Shown: positions 43,354 through 53,535 of the stretch, piece by piece
Position numbering within the stretch: the first letter of the stretch is position 1
Layout: each line of letters opens with the position of its first letter
Assembly (NCBI RefSeq): GCF_018687455.1
Contig: NZ_CP061291.1
Location: 1,054,001-1,118,000 of the forward strand
Origin: Polynucleobacter sp. TSB-Sco08W16
Lineage (GTDB): Bacteria; Pseudomonadota; Gammaproteobacteria; Burkholderiales; Burkholderiaceae
Reading direction: 5' to 3'
DNA: 64,000 bases
Translations under genes and position numbers: made by a program
Notes under the pieces: generated by a model
Told to the model about the DNA's origin: nothing
The model's database searches: none
What the model saw: only the letters and a program-made list of their open reading frames with translations

Positions 43354-44547
43354 TTAACCTTCTGATCCTGTTGCTTGTGCAACGGTATGCATGTCTTTAT
43401 CTCCACGGCCCGAGAGGTTAACCAAGATGGTCTTGTCTTTGGGTAAGGTCTTAGCAAGCTTGCAGGCATAAGCGATGGCATGCGAAGACTCCAATGCAGG
43501 AATGATGCCCTCAATCTGGCAGCAGTCATGGAATGCCTTAAGAGCCTCTTCGTCAGTAATCGCAACATAGTCAGCACGGCCAGAATCTTTTAACCAGGCA
43601 TGCTCAGGGCCAACACCGGGGTAGTCCATACCAGCAGAAACAGAATGGGTTTCTGAGATCTGACCATTCTCATCTTGCAATAAGTAGGTGCGATTGCCAT
43701 GCAGTACGCCTGGCTTACCAACGCACAGTGCCGCAGAATGTAAACCGCTACCAAGACCATGTCCGGCAGCTTCAACACCGACCAATTTCACTTCTGGGAA
43801 ATCAATGTATGGATAGAAGATACCCATCGCGTTTGAGCCACCACCAACGCAAGCCAACACAAAGTCTGGTTGACGGCCTGTCATCTCTGGCATTTGCACT
43901 TTGCACTCTTCACCAATCACGCTTTGAAAATCTCTCACCATCATCGGATAAGGATGTGGTCCTGCGACAGTACCAATAATGTAAAAAGTGTTATCCACGT
44001 TGGTTACCCAATCGCGCATCGCTTCATTCAAGGCATCTTTTAATGTCTTAGTGCCAGACTCGACGGGAACCACTTTAGCGCCCAGCAATTTCATACGAAA
44101 TACGTTTTGCGCCTGACGGGCCACATCCACAGAGCCTTGATAGACCGTGCAATCTAGACCGAAACGAGCGCAAATGGTTGCTGTGGCAACGCCGTGCTGA
44201 CCCGCTCCTGTCTCCGCAATAATGCGTGGTTTACCCATCCGCTTAGCCAGCATCGCCTGGCCAATCACGTTATTAATCTTATGTGCACCCGTATGATTTA
44301 AATCTTCGCGCTTGAGATAGATCTGCGCACCGCCGAGCTTTTCACTCCAACGCTTAGCGTGATACACCGGTGATGGACGTCCAACGAAGTGCTTGAGCTC
44401 GTAATGAAACTCTTCAATAAATTCTGGATCATGCTGATATTTTGCATAGGCTTCTTTGAGCTCATCTAATGCATACATCAGCGTCTCAGAAACAAACACG
44501 CCGCCGTAAGGACCGAAGTGTCCTCGTGCATCTGGCTTGTCGTACAT
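43354..44547 (-). CDS. trpB: Tryptophan synthase beta subunit
   Basis: 397 residues. PLP lysine in LNHTGAHKINN; phosphate-binding GGGSNAMG; indole channel residues around ETGAGQHGVA. Joins indole and serine. Starts 33 bases after trpF. Confidence 0.98.
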   Translation of the reverse strand: MYDKPDARGHFGPYGGVFVSETLMYALDELKEAYAKYQHDPEFIEEFHYELKHFVGRPSPVYHAKRWSEKLGGAQIYLKREDLNHTGAHKINNVIGQAMLAKRMGKPRIIAETGAGQHGVATATICARFGLDCTVYQGSVDVARQAQNVFRMKLLGAKVVPVESGTKTLKDALNEAMRDWVTNVDNTFYIIGTVAGPHPYPMMVRDFQSVIGEECKVQMPEMTGRQPDFVLACVGGGSNAMGIFYPYIDFPEVKLVGVEAAGHGLGSGLHSAALCVGKPGVLHGNRTYLLQDENGQISETHSVSAGMDYPGVGPEHAWLKDSGRADYVAITDEEALKAFHDCCQIEGIIPALESSHAIAYACKLAKTLPKDKTILVNLSGRGDKDMHTVAQATGSEG

Positions 44548-44580
44548 AGCTACCTCTTTTGATTTATTAACAGCAAATTA

Positions 44581-45255
44581 TTAGGATGATGCTTTGGCAT
44601 CTGCCGCGCGCACTGCTTTTACAAAGTCAGCCATAAGCGCAGGATCTTTAACACCCCTGCTGCTTTCGACGCCACTAGAGACGTCAACCGCGCAAGGATG
44701 CAGACGAGCAATAGCCTCGCCCACGTTGTGCGCGTTCAATCCACCACTCAAAACGACCCGAGGCGCGTTTTCGCTTACCCATGTCTGCGGAATTCCTTGC
44801 CAATCAAAAGGAACGCCTCCGCCACCGTATCCCTCAACGAGGGCATCCAGCAGAAAAGCGTTTGCATCCCTATATTGTAGGGAAAATTCATCAAAAGCGA
44901 AGTCCGAACCAACGCGTGCAGCCTTCATCCAAGGCTCGCCTTGGGCTAATTGAGCGCATCTTTCAGGGGTCTCATCCCCATGAAACTGCCACAAAGTAAT
45001 CGAAGCGGCCCTACGGATGGCAGCAAACTCCTCATCGGTTGGATTAACAACCAGCCCAACGGCATCCACCCCTGCTGGTAGCCTAGAAATAAGTTGGGCA
45101 GCGATATTGGGGGTTACGGCCCGAACGCTGGGAGGATAAAAGACAAACCCAACAGCATCGACCCCAGCCAAAACGGCTGCATCTACGTCTGCCGAGGTCT
45201 TTAAACCGCAGATTTTGACTCGGGTTCGCCCTTTAGAGTGTGTCAGTAAGCCCAT
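44581..45255 (-). CDS. trpF: Phosphoribosylanthranilate isomerase
   Basis: 224 residues from the ATG at 45255; longer frames would overlap truA. VKICGLKTSADV holds the catalytic cysteine; ALVEGYGGGG, LSGGLNAHNV and DVSSGVESSRGVKD are the family motifs. TIM-barrel enzyme of tryptophan synthesis. No strong ribosome site; 17 bases after truA. Confidence 0.94.
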   Translation of the reverse strand: MGLLTHSKGRTRVKICGLKTSADVDAAVLAGVDAVGFVFYPPSVRAVTPNIAAQLISRLPAGVDAVGLVVNPTDEEFAAIRRAASITLWQFHGDETPERCAQLAQGEPWMKAARVGSDFAFDEFSLQYRDANAFLLDALVEGYGGGGVPFDWQGIPQTWVSENAPRVVLSGGLNAHNVGEAIARLHPCAVDVSSGVESSRGVKDPALMADFVKAVRAADAKASS

Positions 45256-45272
45256 AAATGAATGATAAAGCT

Positions 45273-46100
45273 TTAGGGATTCATGATCTTGGCAGGGAGC
45301 CAAGAGTTCTCTAGCCATGGGTCAGGGATAGCAAACTCCTCGGGATAATCGATTTTGGCCAAATATAAGCCATCCGGCATAAAAGTAGGCGCAGCAAGTT
45401 TGCGATCTTTAGCAGCCAATAGTTCCGCCATCCACTCGGGCTTTTGTTTTTCCCGTCCGATCTGCAAAAAGCAGCCCACGAGATTGCGCACCATGTGATG
45501 CAAGAATGCATTGCCCCGAAACCGAAAATATAACCAAGGCTCAGCAGAGATGATGTCAATGCCATACATGGTTTTGACTGGCGTCTTACTTTGGCACTCT
45601 GAGGATCTAAAGGCAGAGAAGTCGCGCTCCCCAATCAGACATTGGGCAGCTTGTTTCATGGCATCGATATCAAACCATTGATCCGGTGGCAGCATGACAT
45701 AACCTGCGCGGGTGCTGGCCATTGGCGAACGGCATGGACCTGCATGCAATGCATAAATATAGGTTCGTTCAAATGCAGAAAAGCGAGCGCTAAATTCATC
45801 AGAAACTGGTTTAGCCCAATTCACCACAATTGAATCAGGCAAAAAAGAGTTCACTCCCCTCACCCAAGAAAAATCTTCACGTTCAACATTGGTATCGAAA
45901 TGAATTACTTGGCCTAAGGCATGAACACCAGTATCCGTCCTACCAGCAGTGATAGTGTGTACTGGAGAGCTTTTAGCTTCTTCTCCAATAAATGCAGTGA
46001 TGGCTTTTTCCAGCTCTGCTTGAACGGTATTGTGATTATGCTGAACCTGCCAACCAGCATAGGGACTACCGTCGTATTGAAGGCCGAGCGCTATACGCAT
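45273..46100 (-). CDS. truA: tRNA pseudouridine(38-40) synthase
   Basis: 275 residues. Catalytic aspartate in AGRTDTGVHALGQVIHF, start MRIALGLQYDGSPYAGWQ. Modifies the anticodon arm of many tRNAs. Follows fimV-like gene by 9 bases, as in Pseudomonas-type asd-fimV-truA order. Confidence 0.97.
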   Translation of the reverse strand: MRIALGLQYDGSPYAGWQVQHNHNTVQAELEKAITAFIGEEAKSSPVHTITAGRTDTGVHALGQVIHFDTNVEREDFSWVRGVNSFLPDSIVVNWAKPVSDEFSARFSAFERTYIYALHAGPCRSPMASTRAGYVMLPPDQWFDIDAMKQAAQCLIGERDFSAFRSSECQSKTPVKTMYGIDIISAEPWLYFRFRGNAFLHHMVRNLVGCFLQIGREKQKPEWMAELLAAKDRKLAAPTFMPDGLYLAKIDYPEEFAIPDPWLENSWLPAKIMNP

Positions 46101-46109
46101 CGCTTAACC

Positions 46110-47516
46110 TTAAGCCTGTCGATGGGAGAGCTCGGACAATAAGGCTTGTGCTTCAACTGTAATTGTCGGATCTACTGAGTGACTAACGCGAATGACTTCT
46201 TCCAACGATTTTTTAGCCGCTGAGAAGTCTTCAATCGTAATGTAAGCACGCGCCAAGTTTAGTTTTACACGCAGGGTGTCAGCCAACGGGTTGCTCTCGG
46301 TAGCAGGAATCAATTGAGCAACTGCTGCAGGAACTTCTTTGGCGGGTTTTGAAAGATCCAAATCGATGCCGGCAAAAAGTGCTTTGGTGCGCTCCGGGAT
46401 TTCAAATGCACTGGCTGATGATGAAGTCGTAGCTTTAGCCGCTGCTGGCGCCGACCCCTCAAACACAGAAGCTTCTGAGCGACGCGCATTGCGGGCTAAT
46501 GCCCATAGCAACAAACCAGTTAAGGTAATCAGCCCAATAGCCAATAGGGCCGGTCCAAATCCACCCAAGCCAAAATTGTTATCAACTGATTTTTTCTCTT
46601 TGGTTTTATTTAAGAGGCTTTGCAAGTCAGCAATATTCTTTTCAAGCTCAGCAACGCGCGCTTTAGCTTGCTCTAATTCTTTTTCTTGAGCTACTAAGTT
46701 TTCGGTAAAGCGGCGTTCTTGCTCATTGCCTTCTGCGCTAGAGCCAATCTTGAGGCGATCCTTTGCGCTTGACTCGGTAGCTGGAGAAGCACCAGATTTA
46801 GACGGATTAGCATTTTGACCTTTGTCAGCTTTTCCACCCTGCTCAGAGCGCCATTGTTCATTCGCTTCAGCGACAAACTGATTGGCCTCCGCTGGGCTAA
46901 TCGAACGCAACAGCGCTTGACTAGGTCTATTCAATTCTGCGCCAGCAGCTAAACGGTTAATGCTGCCACTTGCAAAGGCATCAGGATTCGCCCTGTATAG
47001 CGCCATGATGGTTTGATCGAGTGTTGCCCCCTCTAGCTGAGGAGTCATGAGCGCCGCAATCTCAGATAAGGTCTGACCAGGTTTGACCACTACCTTCTGA
47101 GCATCGCCAATTAATAAGGTAAAGGTTTTGGTGGTACTGCCACTAGACCAATTTAGATTTACCAACACATCCAAAAAAGGATCATCGCTTAGGGGCACTG
47201 CGTTCACGGTCTCAACCAGAACCATCAATTGCTCAGCACGATTACGATAGACCATCGCCTGCGGATTGAGATCTAGAATCTTTTGCGAAACACCAAGGCG
47301 TTCATAAGAAGACTTATTTGGTAAAGAAACTTTGAGCGACTCTAGTGCACTCTGCTCATCTGCTGCAATGCGGATTGGAATTTCTAAATGCAGGGGTTCG
47401 CCAGGGCGCGACTGCAGCTGAGGTGAGCCCAAAGATACCGCCCATGCAGAGCAAGCCCAACTAAGCCAGATAAAGCAAAGTGCTTTGCAGAAGCCAAATT
47501 GGGCTGTACGTGACAT
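46110..47516 (-). CDS. fimV: FimV-family pilus/cell-pole assembly protein
   Basis: 468 residues from the ATG at 47516. Signal peptide (cut near WAVS), conserved N-terminal domain (SLGSPQLQSRPGEPLHLEIPI), LysM region VVVKPGQTLSEIAALMTPQL, a charged region with coiled coil (about 265-300, LVAQEKELEQAKARVAELEK), a membrane span (about 317-335) and a short C-terminal TPR-like FimV domain. Shorter than Pseudomonas FimV (about 900). Between asd and truA as elsewhere. Confidence 0.88.
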   Translation of the reverse strand: MSRTAQFGFCKALCFIWLSWACSAWAVSLGSPQLQSRPGEPLHLEIPIRIAADEQSALESLKVSLPNKSSYERLGVSQKILDLNPQAMVYRNRAEQLMVLVETVNAVPLSDDPFLDVLVNLNWSSGSTTKTFTLLIGDAQKVVVKPGQTLSEIAALMTPQLEGATLDQTIMALYRANPDAFASGSINRLAAGAELNRPSQALLRSISPAEANQFVAEANEQWRSEQGGKADKGQNANPSKSGASPATESSAKDRLKIGSSAEGNEQERRFTENLVAQEKELEQAKARVAELEKNIADLQSLLNKTKEKKSVDNNFGLGGFGPALLAIGLITLTGLLLWALARNARRSEASVFEGSAPAAAKATTSSSASAFEIPERTKALFAGIDLDLSKPAKEVPAAVAQLIPATESNPLADTLRVKLNLARAYITIEDFSAAKKSLEEVIRVSHSVDPTITVEAQALLSELSHRQA

Positions 47517-47525
47517 CAAAGTGAT

Positions 47526-48683
47526 TTAGTTTTCGAGCAAGATGCGAAGCATACGACGAAGTGGTTCAGCTGCGCCCCACAGCAACTGATCACCAACCGT
47601 AAATGCGCCAAGGTACTCAGGGCCCATCGCTAATTTATGTAGGCGGCCAATAGGCACTGTCAAAGTTCCGCTCACCGCTGCAGGTGACAAGTCACGCTCA
47701 GTTGTTTCGCGGTCATTTGGAACTACTTTGACCCACTGGTTATCGTTTGCCAAGATCGCCTCAATTTCCTTGAGGGGAATATCCTTCTTAAGCTTTACGG
47801 TCAGGCCTTGTGAATGGCAGCGCATCGCACCAACGCGCACGCACAATCCATCCACTGGAATGCTGCCTGGCGTACGGAATGCTGGACGACCCAAGATCTT
47901 ATTGAACTCAGCACCACCCTTCCACTCTTCTTTCGTTTGACCATTCTCCACCGGTACGTCAATCCATGGAATCAAACTACCGGCCAACGGAGTGTTACGG
48001 AAATTCTTTTTTGGGAAATCAGGCGAGCGCAATGTTTCAGTCACTTTACGATCGATATCCAAAATCCATGAGGAAGGATCTGCCAATTCAGTGGCGACGC
48101 TATCACGCAAAGCGCCCATTTGCAGGAGCAACTCACGCATATTCTGTGCGCCAGCACCAGATGCAGCCTGATAAGTCATGGCGCTAATCCACTCAACCAT
48201 GTCGGCCTTTACCAGGCCGCCCATCGCAATCATCATCAAGCTGACAGTGCAGTTACTACCGATCCAGTTCTTGCCACCAGCAGCCAAGGCTTTATCAATT
48301 ACCGGACGGTTCACAGGGTCCAGAATTAATACGGCGTCCTCTTTCATGCGTAAGGCGCTTGCCGCATCAATCCAGTGACCATTCCAACCAGCTGCGCGCA
48401 ACTTAGGGAAGATGTCATTGGTGTAGTCGCCACCTTGGCAAGTCAGAATAATATCGCAACGGGACAATGCTTTGATGTCATTCGCATCCTGTAAGTTGCT
48501 TTCGCTTTTGCTTACTTTCTGACCATTGAGCAAAGGCACTTCACCACCTGCTTGGCTGGTACTAAAAAATACAGGCTCGATTAAATCGAAATCCTTTTCA
48601 GCAAGCATGCGCTCCATCAGCACGCTACCAACCATGCCGCGCCAACCGACTAAACCTACCAATGGTGTTTTTGTATTTGCCAT
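47526..48683 (-). CDS. asd: Aspartate-semialdehyde dehydrogenase
   Basis: 385 residues, of the longer Gram-negative class. NADP motif GLVGWRGMVGSVLMERM and catalytic cysteine in NWIGSNCTVSLMM. Forms aspartate semialdehyde for Lys, Thr, Met and diaminopimelate. Followed directly by fimV. Confidence 0.97.
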   Translation of the reverse strand: MANTKTPLVGLVGWRGMVGSVLMERMLAEKDFDLIEPVFFSTSQAGGEVPLLNGQKVSKSESNLQDANDIKALSRCDIILTCQGGDYTNDIFPKLRAAGWNGHWIDAASALRMKEDAVLILDPVNRPVIDKALAAGGKNWIGSNCTVSLMMIAMGGLVKADMVEWISAMTYQAASGAGAQNMRELLLQMGALRDSVATELADPSSWILDIDRKVTETLRSPDFPKKNFRNTPLAGSLIPWIDVPVENGQTKEEWKGGAEFNKILGRPAFRTPGSIPVDGLCVRVGAMRCHSQGLTVKLKKDIPLKEIEAILANDNQWVKVVPNDRETTERDLSPAAVSGTLTVPIGRLHKLAMGPEYLGAFTVGDQLLWGAAEPLRRMLRILLEN

Positions 48684-48733
48684 GATTTAACTATCTAGTG
48701 AATTTTGAACTATGTAATATTTCTATAAATTTT

Positions 48734-49804
48734 TTACGCAAGGGCTGCTACTACCGCATCACCCATTTGTACCGTGGTGACCTTTTTCGTTCCTTCGGTA
48801 TAAATGTCAGCCGTACGCAAGCCTTGTGTCAATACTTTTTGCACAGCCTTTTCAATACGATCAGCCTCTGCAGGCATTCCCAATGAATAACGTAGCATCA
48901 TTGCCGCCGATAAGATAGTAGCCAAAGGATTCGCAATCCCCTTACCAGCGATGTCTGGTGCTGAACCATGGCTTGGCTCATACAAGCCTTTATTGTTCTT
49001 ATCCAATGAGGCTGAAGGTAACATGCCAATCGAGCCTGTAAGCATTGCTGCTTCGTCGGACAAAATATCGCCAAAGAGGTTCCCAGTAACAACTACGTCA
49101 AAAGCCTTAGGTGCCTTCACCAATTGCATCGCAGCGTTATCCACATACATATGGGATAACTCCACATCTGGATAGTCTTTAGATACGCGAATCATCACTT
49201 CACGCCATAACTGGGAGGTTTCTAATACGTTAGCTTTATCAACGCTACATACTTTTTTGCCACGCTTACGTGCCGCTTCAAACGCAACATGCGCAATGCG
49301 TTCTACTTCCGGCTCGCTGTAGTGCATTGTGTCAAAGCCTTCTCGTGCACCTTTGAATAGCGGTAACTCAGAGGTACGAATTCCACGTGGCTGACCAAAG
49401 TAAATATCTCCGTTCAGTTCACGTACGATCAAAATATCTAAGCCGCCAATAATTTCAGGCTTTAAGCTTGAAGCTGCAGTGAGCTCTGGATAGCAAATTG
49501 CTGGACGGAAGTTTGCAAATAGCTCTAAGTGTTTACGCAAACCTAAGATAGCTTGTTCTGGACGTAGTTCACGAGCAAGCGTGTCATATTTCCAATCACC
49601 TACTGCACCAAACAAAATAGCATCGGCCTTTTTAGCCAACTCCAAAGTTGCTGGCGGTAATGGGTGACCAGCTACATCGTATGCAGCACCGCCCACTGGG
49701 GCTTCCTCTAAATCAAACTTTGGGCCCAAGGCCTGAAGCACGCGAACGGCTTGAGCAACGATTTCCGGGCCGATTCCATCGCCCGGGAGAACTGCAATTT
49801 TCAT
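48734..49804 (-). CDS. leuB: 3-isopropylmalate dehydrogenase
   Basis: 356 residues. LPGDGIGPEI start, substrate arginines in LRKHLELFANFRP, NAD loop GSAPDIAGKGIANP. Leucine synthesis. Follows leuD by 22 bases; the order leuC-ecn-leuD-leuB-asd is typical for the order Burkholderiales. Confidence 0.98.
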   Translation of the reverse strand: MKIAVLPGDGIGPEIVAQAVRVLQALGPKFDLEEAPVGGAAYDVAGHPLPPATLELAKKADAILFGAVGDWKYDTLARELRPEQAILGLRKHLELFANFRPAICYPELTAASSLKPEIIGGLDILIVRELNGDIYFGQPRGIRTSELPLFKGAREGFDTMHYSEPEVERIAHVAFEAARKRGKKVCSVDKANVLETSQLWREVMIRVSKDYPDVELSHMYVDNAAMQLVKAPKAFDVVVTGNLFGDILSDEAAMLTGSIGMLPSASLDKNNKGLYEPSHGSAPDIAGKGIANPLATILSAAMMLRYSLGMPAEADRIEKAVQKVLTQGLRTADIYTEGTKKVTTVQMGDAVVAALA

Positions 49805-49826
49805 GAAAGGCCCTTAAATCAACAAA

Positions 49827-50474
49827 TTACGGCAATTGTGTCGTAAGCCAAGGCATTTTGAGGATGCGCTCGGCTTCATAAGCCTTAATTTTATCTGCAT
49901 GGCGCAGAGTTAAGCCAATATCGTCCAAGCCATTCAGGAGGCAATACTTCCTAAAAGGGGCTACATCGAAGCTATAAGCAGTGCCTTCAGGGGTAATAAC
50001 TTGTTGTGCATCCAGATCAACCGTCAACTGATACCCACTAAATGCCATGGTTTCGTTAAAAAGGTGATCTACCTGCAATTCCGTCAAAACGATCGGTAAA
50101 ACACCGTTTTTGAAACAGTTGTTATAGAAAATATCGGCAAAACTAGGGGCAATCACCGCTCTAAAGCCGAACTGATCTAAGGCCCAAGGAGCATGCTCAC
50201 GTGAACTACCACAGCCAAAATTCTTGCGGGCTAAGAGAATGCCTGCACCTTTATAGCGAGGCTGATTGAGTACAAAGTCAGGGTTAATGGGTCGAGTACT
50301 GCAATCTTGACCAGGCTCGCCGTGGTCTAAGTAGCGCCACTCATCAAACAAGTTTTGACCAAATCCTGTTTTCTTGATCGACTTCAAAAATTGCTTAGGG
50401 ATGATGGCGTCGGTATCCACGTTCTCGCGATTAAGCGGAGCAACCAAACCTTTGTATACCGTAAATTTTTCCAT
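49827..50474 (-). CDS. leuD: 3-isopropylmalate dehydratase small subunit
   Basis: 215 residues. Swivel domain with NVDTDAIIPKQFLK and GSSREHAPWAL. Works with LeuC. It is 17 bases after the entericidin-like gene. Confidence 0.97.
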   Translation of the reverse strand: MEKFTVYKGLVAPLNRENVDTDAIIPKQFLKSIKKTGFGQNLFDEWRYLDHGEPGQDCSTRPINPDFVLNQPRYKGAGILLARKNFGCGSSREHAPWALDQFGFRAVIAPSFADIFYNNCFKNGVLPIVLTELQVDHLFNETMAFSGYQLTVDLDAQQVITPEGTAYSFDVAPFRKYCLLNGLDDIGLTLRHADKIKAYEAERILKMPWLTTQLP

Positions 50475-50491
50475 GATTCTGAACTCTATTT

Positions 50492-50701
50492 TTATTTCAC
50501 AGGAGTAACAACAACGTCTTTACCCTTGGTTTGAGATTGATTCTGCTGAGTAGAATTCGCTCCCGATCCACCCATCGCGTTACCCATGGTCTGCAAGTCT
50601 TTACCCATGCCTTCCATAGTGCTACTGCAAGCAGCAATCATCAAACCTGCAACACCAACAATAGTTAATTTTGCAATTAAAGATACTGAAGAAAATTTCA
50701 T
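50492..50701 (-). CDS. ecn: Entericidin-like small lipoprotein
   Basis: 69 residues. Lipobox LMIAACSS (Cys25) followed by TMEGMGKDLQTMGNAM, like the G-K-D-[ILV] core of entericidins EcnA/B. The C-terminal third is Gln/Ser/Lys rich and longer than EcnB. It lies between leuC and leuD with 11 and 17 bases of spacing. The role of entericidin-like lipoproteins is not clear outside E. coli. Confidence 0.82.
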   Translation of the reverse strand: MKFSSVSLIAKLTIVGVAGLMIAACSSTMEGMGKDLQTMGNAMGGSGANSTQQNQSQTKGKDVVVTPVK

Positions 50702-50712
50702 CTTGCTTACCT

Positions 50713-52122
50713 TTAAGAAATCTTACGAACGTCAACAAAGTGGCCTTCAATCGCAGCAGCAGCAGCCATCGCTGGACTTACTAAGTGCGTGCGACCACCA
50801 TTACCTTGGCGACCTTCAAAGTTACGATTAGAAGTTGAAGCGCAACGCTCGCCTGGCTCCAAACGATCAGCATTCATTGCCAGACACATTGAGCAACCCG
50901 GCTCACGCCATTCAAAGCCTGCAGCCTTAAAGATGCGATCTAGGCCCTCTCGCTCTGCTTGGGCTTTAACTAAACCAGAGCCAGGAACCACCAATGCCAA
51001 TTTGACATTAGCTGCAACCCTTTTACCAATGCGATCTACCACTTTCGCTGCCGCGCGAATATCTTCAATCCGACTATTAGTACAGGAACCAATAAATACT
51101 TTGTCTACCGAGATGCTGCTAAGCGGGGTATTCGGGGTGAGGTTCATATATTCCAGAGCCCGCTCCATTGCTGAACGTTTATTGGGATCACGCTCTTTTT
51201 CTGGATCAGGTACACGATCACTGATCGAGAGCACCATCTCTGGTGAAGTACCCCAAGTCACTTGAGGTGCGATTTCTTCTGCACGCAATTCCACTACGGC
51301 ATCAAATTTGGCATCTGCATCAGAATGCAATGTTCTCCAATACTGCAAAGCCTGCAATAGTGCTGGGCCCTTAGGTGCATATGGACGACCTTGGATATAC
51401 TCAATAGTAGTTTCATCTACAGCAACCAATCCTGCGCGAGCACCCGCTTCAATCGCCATATTGCAGAGGGTCATGCGACCTTCCATGGTGAGATTCCGAA
51501 TGGCCTCACCAGCGAACTCAATGGTGTAGCCAGTACCACCCGCCGTACCAATCTTACCGATCACAGCCAAGACAATATCTTTTGCTGTAGAACCTGGTTG
51601 CAAACGACCATCTACCCGTACCAACATGTTCTTGCTCTTTTTCATGAGCAAAGTTTGCGTTGCTAATACGTGCTCAACCTCAGAGGTACCAATACCAAAT
51701 GCCAAGGCGCCAAATGCACCATGGGTGCTGGTGTGAGAGTCTCCACAAACCACGGTCATACCAGGAAGAGTTGCGCCCTGCTCTGGGCCTATGACATGAA
51801 CGATTCCTTGACGGGTATCGTTCATTTTGTATTGCGTAATACCAAAGGCATCGCAATTTTGATCCAAGGTATCTACTTGCAACTTGGAGATAGGATCAGC
51901 AATACCTTCAGAGCGATCCGTTGTAGGGACGTTATGGTCAGATACCGCCAAGTTAGCAGAGATACGCCAAACTGGACGGCCAGCCAAATTCAAACCTTCA
52001 AATGCTTGAGGGCTGGTTACCTCATGCAACAACTGACGGTCAATATAGATTGTGGCTGTGCCATCCTCTTCGGAGTAAACAACGTGGTCATCCCACAATT
52101 TGTCATAAAGCGTACGAGACAT
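50713..52122 (-). CDS. leuC: 3-isopropylmalate dehydratase large subunit
   Basis: 469 residues. [4Fe-4S] cysteines in GSCTNSRIEDIR and EPGCSMCLAMN; CGDSHTSTHGAFG. Isomerises 2-isopropylmalate to 3-isopropylmalate with LeuD. It starts 18 bases after gltA, so leucine synthesis follows a TCA gene in the same direction. Confidence 0.98.
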   Translation of the reverse strand: MSRTLYDKLWDDHVVYSEEDGTATIYIDRQLLHEVTSPQAFEGLNLAGRPVWRISANLAVSDHNVPTTDRSEGIADPISKLQVDTLDQNCDAFGITQYKMNDTRQGIVHVIGPEQGATLPGMTVVCGDSHTSTHGAFGALAFGIGTSEVEHVLATQTLLMKKSKNMLVRVDGRLQPGSTAKDIVLAVIGKIGTAGGTGYTIEFAGEAIRNLTMEGRMTLCNMAIEAGARAGLVAVDETTIEYIQGRPYAPKGPALLQALQYWRTLHSDADAKFDAVVELRAEEIAPQVTWGTSPEMVLSISDRVPDPEKERDPNKRSAMERALEYMNLTPNTPLSSISVDKVFIGSCTNSRIEDIRAAAKVVDRIGKRVAANVKLALVVPGSGLVKAQAEREGLDRIFKAAGFEWREPGCSMCLAMNADRLEPGERCASTSNRNFEGRQGNGGRTHLVSPAMAAAAAIEGHFVDVRKIS

Positions 52123-52139
52123 GAGTGACCTTAAAACCT

Positions 52140-53453
52140 TTATTTACGAACGGTGATGTTAGGAACCTTGCGTGAAGTCTCGCCAACATATAACTGGCGT
52201 GGACGACCAATCTTGTACTCTGGATCAGTAATCATTTCTTCCCACTGAGCAATCCAGCCTACTGTTCTTGCCAAAGCAAAAATACAAGTGAACATTTCTG
52301 TTGGGATACCCAATGCACGTTGCACGATACCTGAGTAGAAGTCTACGTTTGGATAAAGCTTACGGCTAACAAAGTACTCGTCTTCCAAGGCAATCTTTTC
52401 AAGTGTCATTGCTAACTTGAACAGCGGGTCATCTTGCAAACCGAGTTCATTCAATACTTCATAGCAAGTCTCACGCATCAGCTTGGCGCGTGGGTCAAAG
52501 TTTTTGTAAACGCGGTGACCAAAGCCCATCAAGCGAACGCTAGAGTTCTTGTCTTTTACTTGAGCAATGAATTCATGAATCTTATCTACGCCGCCATTAG
52601 CCTGAATCTCATTCAACATCTGTAAGCAAGCTTCGTTTGCACCACCGTGCGCTGGGCCCCAGAGGCAAGCAATACCAGCGGAGATAGCAGCAAATGGGTT
52701 AGTACCTGATGAGCCACACAAACGCACAGTAGAGGTAGAAGCATTTTGCTCATGATCTGCATGCAAAATAAAGATGCGATCTAAAGCACGGACCAATACT
52801 GGGTTGACTTTGTACTCTTCGCATGGAGTAGCAAACATCATACGCATAAAGTTCGCGGTATAAGACAAAGAATTATCTGGGTAGATAAATGGTTGTCCTA
52901 CTGAGTACTTGTAAGCCATGGCAACCAAGGTTGGCATCTTCGCGATCAAACGAATCTGCGCTACTTCACGTGCCTTAGGCTCGCTGTAATCAATTTCATC
53001 ATGATAGAACGCAGCCATTGCGCCAACTAGACCCGTTAACACAGACATCGGATGCGCGTCACGGCGGAAGCCGCGCAGGAAAAATTGCATTTGCTCATGA
53101 ACCATGGTGTGATGGATCACCATCTCATCAAATTCTTTTTTCTGAGTCGCGTTTGGCAGCTCACCATTGATCAGCAGATAACAAACTTCCAAGAAGTCAC
53201 AGTTAGCAGCCAAATCTTCGATTGGGTAGCCGCGATAGAGCAACTCACCCTTATCGCCGTCGATGTAAGTAATTTTGCTATTGCATGAGGCAGTAGAAAG
53301 AAAGCCGGAGTCGTAGGTGAACTTGCCTGTCTGACCATAGAGCTTACGAATATCGATTACATCAGGGCCAACTGTCCCTTTATAAATTGGCAGATCAATA
53401 TCTGGTGTTCCATCCGAAAACGAAAGTTTTGCCTTGATGTCCGATTCAATCAT
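52140..53453 (-). CDS. gltA: Citrate synthase (type II)
   Basis: 437 residues. Active-site residues in WGPAHGGANEA, MGFGHRVYKNFDPRA and DHEQNASTSTVRL. The length and N-terminal domain fit the hexameric, NADH-inhibited Gram-negative type. Follows the sdh genes by 82 bases. Confidence 0.97.
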   Translation of the reverse strand: MIESDIKAKLSFSDGTPDIDLPIYKGTVGPDVIDIRKLYGQTGKFTYDSGFLSTASCNSKITYIDGDKGELLYRGYPIEDLAANCDFLEVCYLLINGELPNATQKKEFDEMVIHHTMVHEQMQFFLRGFRRDAHPMSVLTGLVGAMAAFYHDEIDYSEPKAREVAQIRLIAKMPTLVAMAYKYSVGQPFIYPDNSLSYTANFMRMMFATPCEEYKVNPVLVRALDRIFILHADHEQNASTSTVRLCGSSGTNPFAAISAGIACLWGPAHGGANEACLQMLNEIQANGGVDKIHEFIAQVKDKNSSVRLMGFGHRVYKNFDPRAKLMRETCYEVLNELGLQDDPLFKLAMTLEKIALEDEYFVSRKLYPNVDFYSGIVQRALGIPTEMFTCIFALARTVGWIAQWEEMITDPEYKIGRPRQLYVGETSRKVPNITVRK

Positions 53454-53535
53454 TTCTAATCCTTAGTCATTCAAAATTATGATTAATACACTATTCGATT
53501 ACACGCTTAAGCCACTACTGCACCAAAATGCTGAA

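Noticed and set aside
50789..51265. 158-residue plus-strand frame opposite leuC
   Set aside because: Antisense to a fully conserved gene; no own features.
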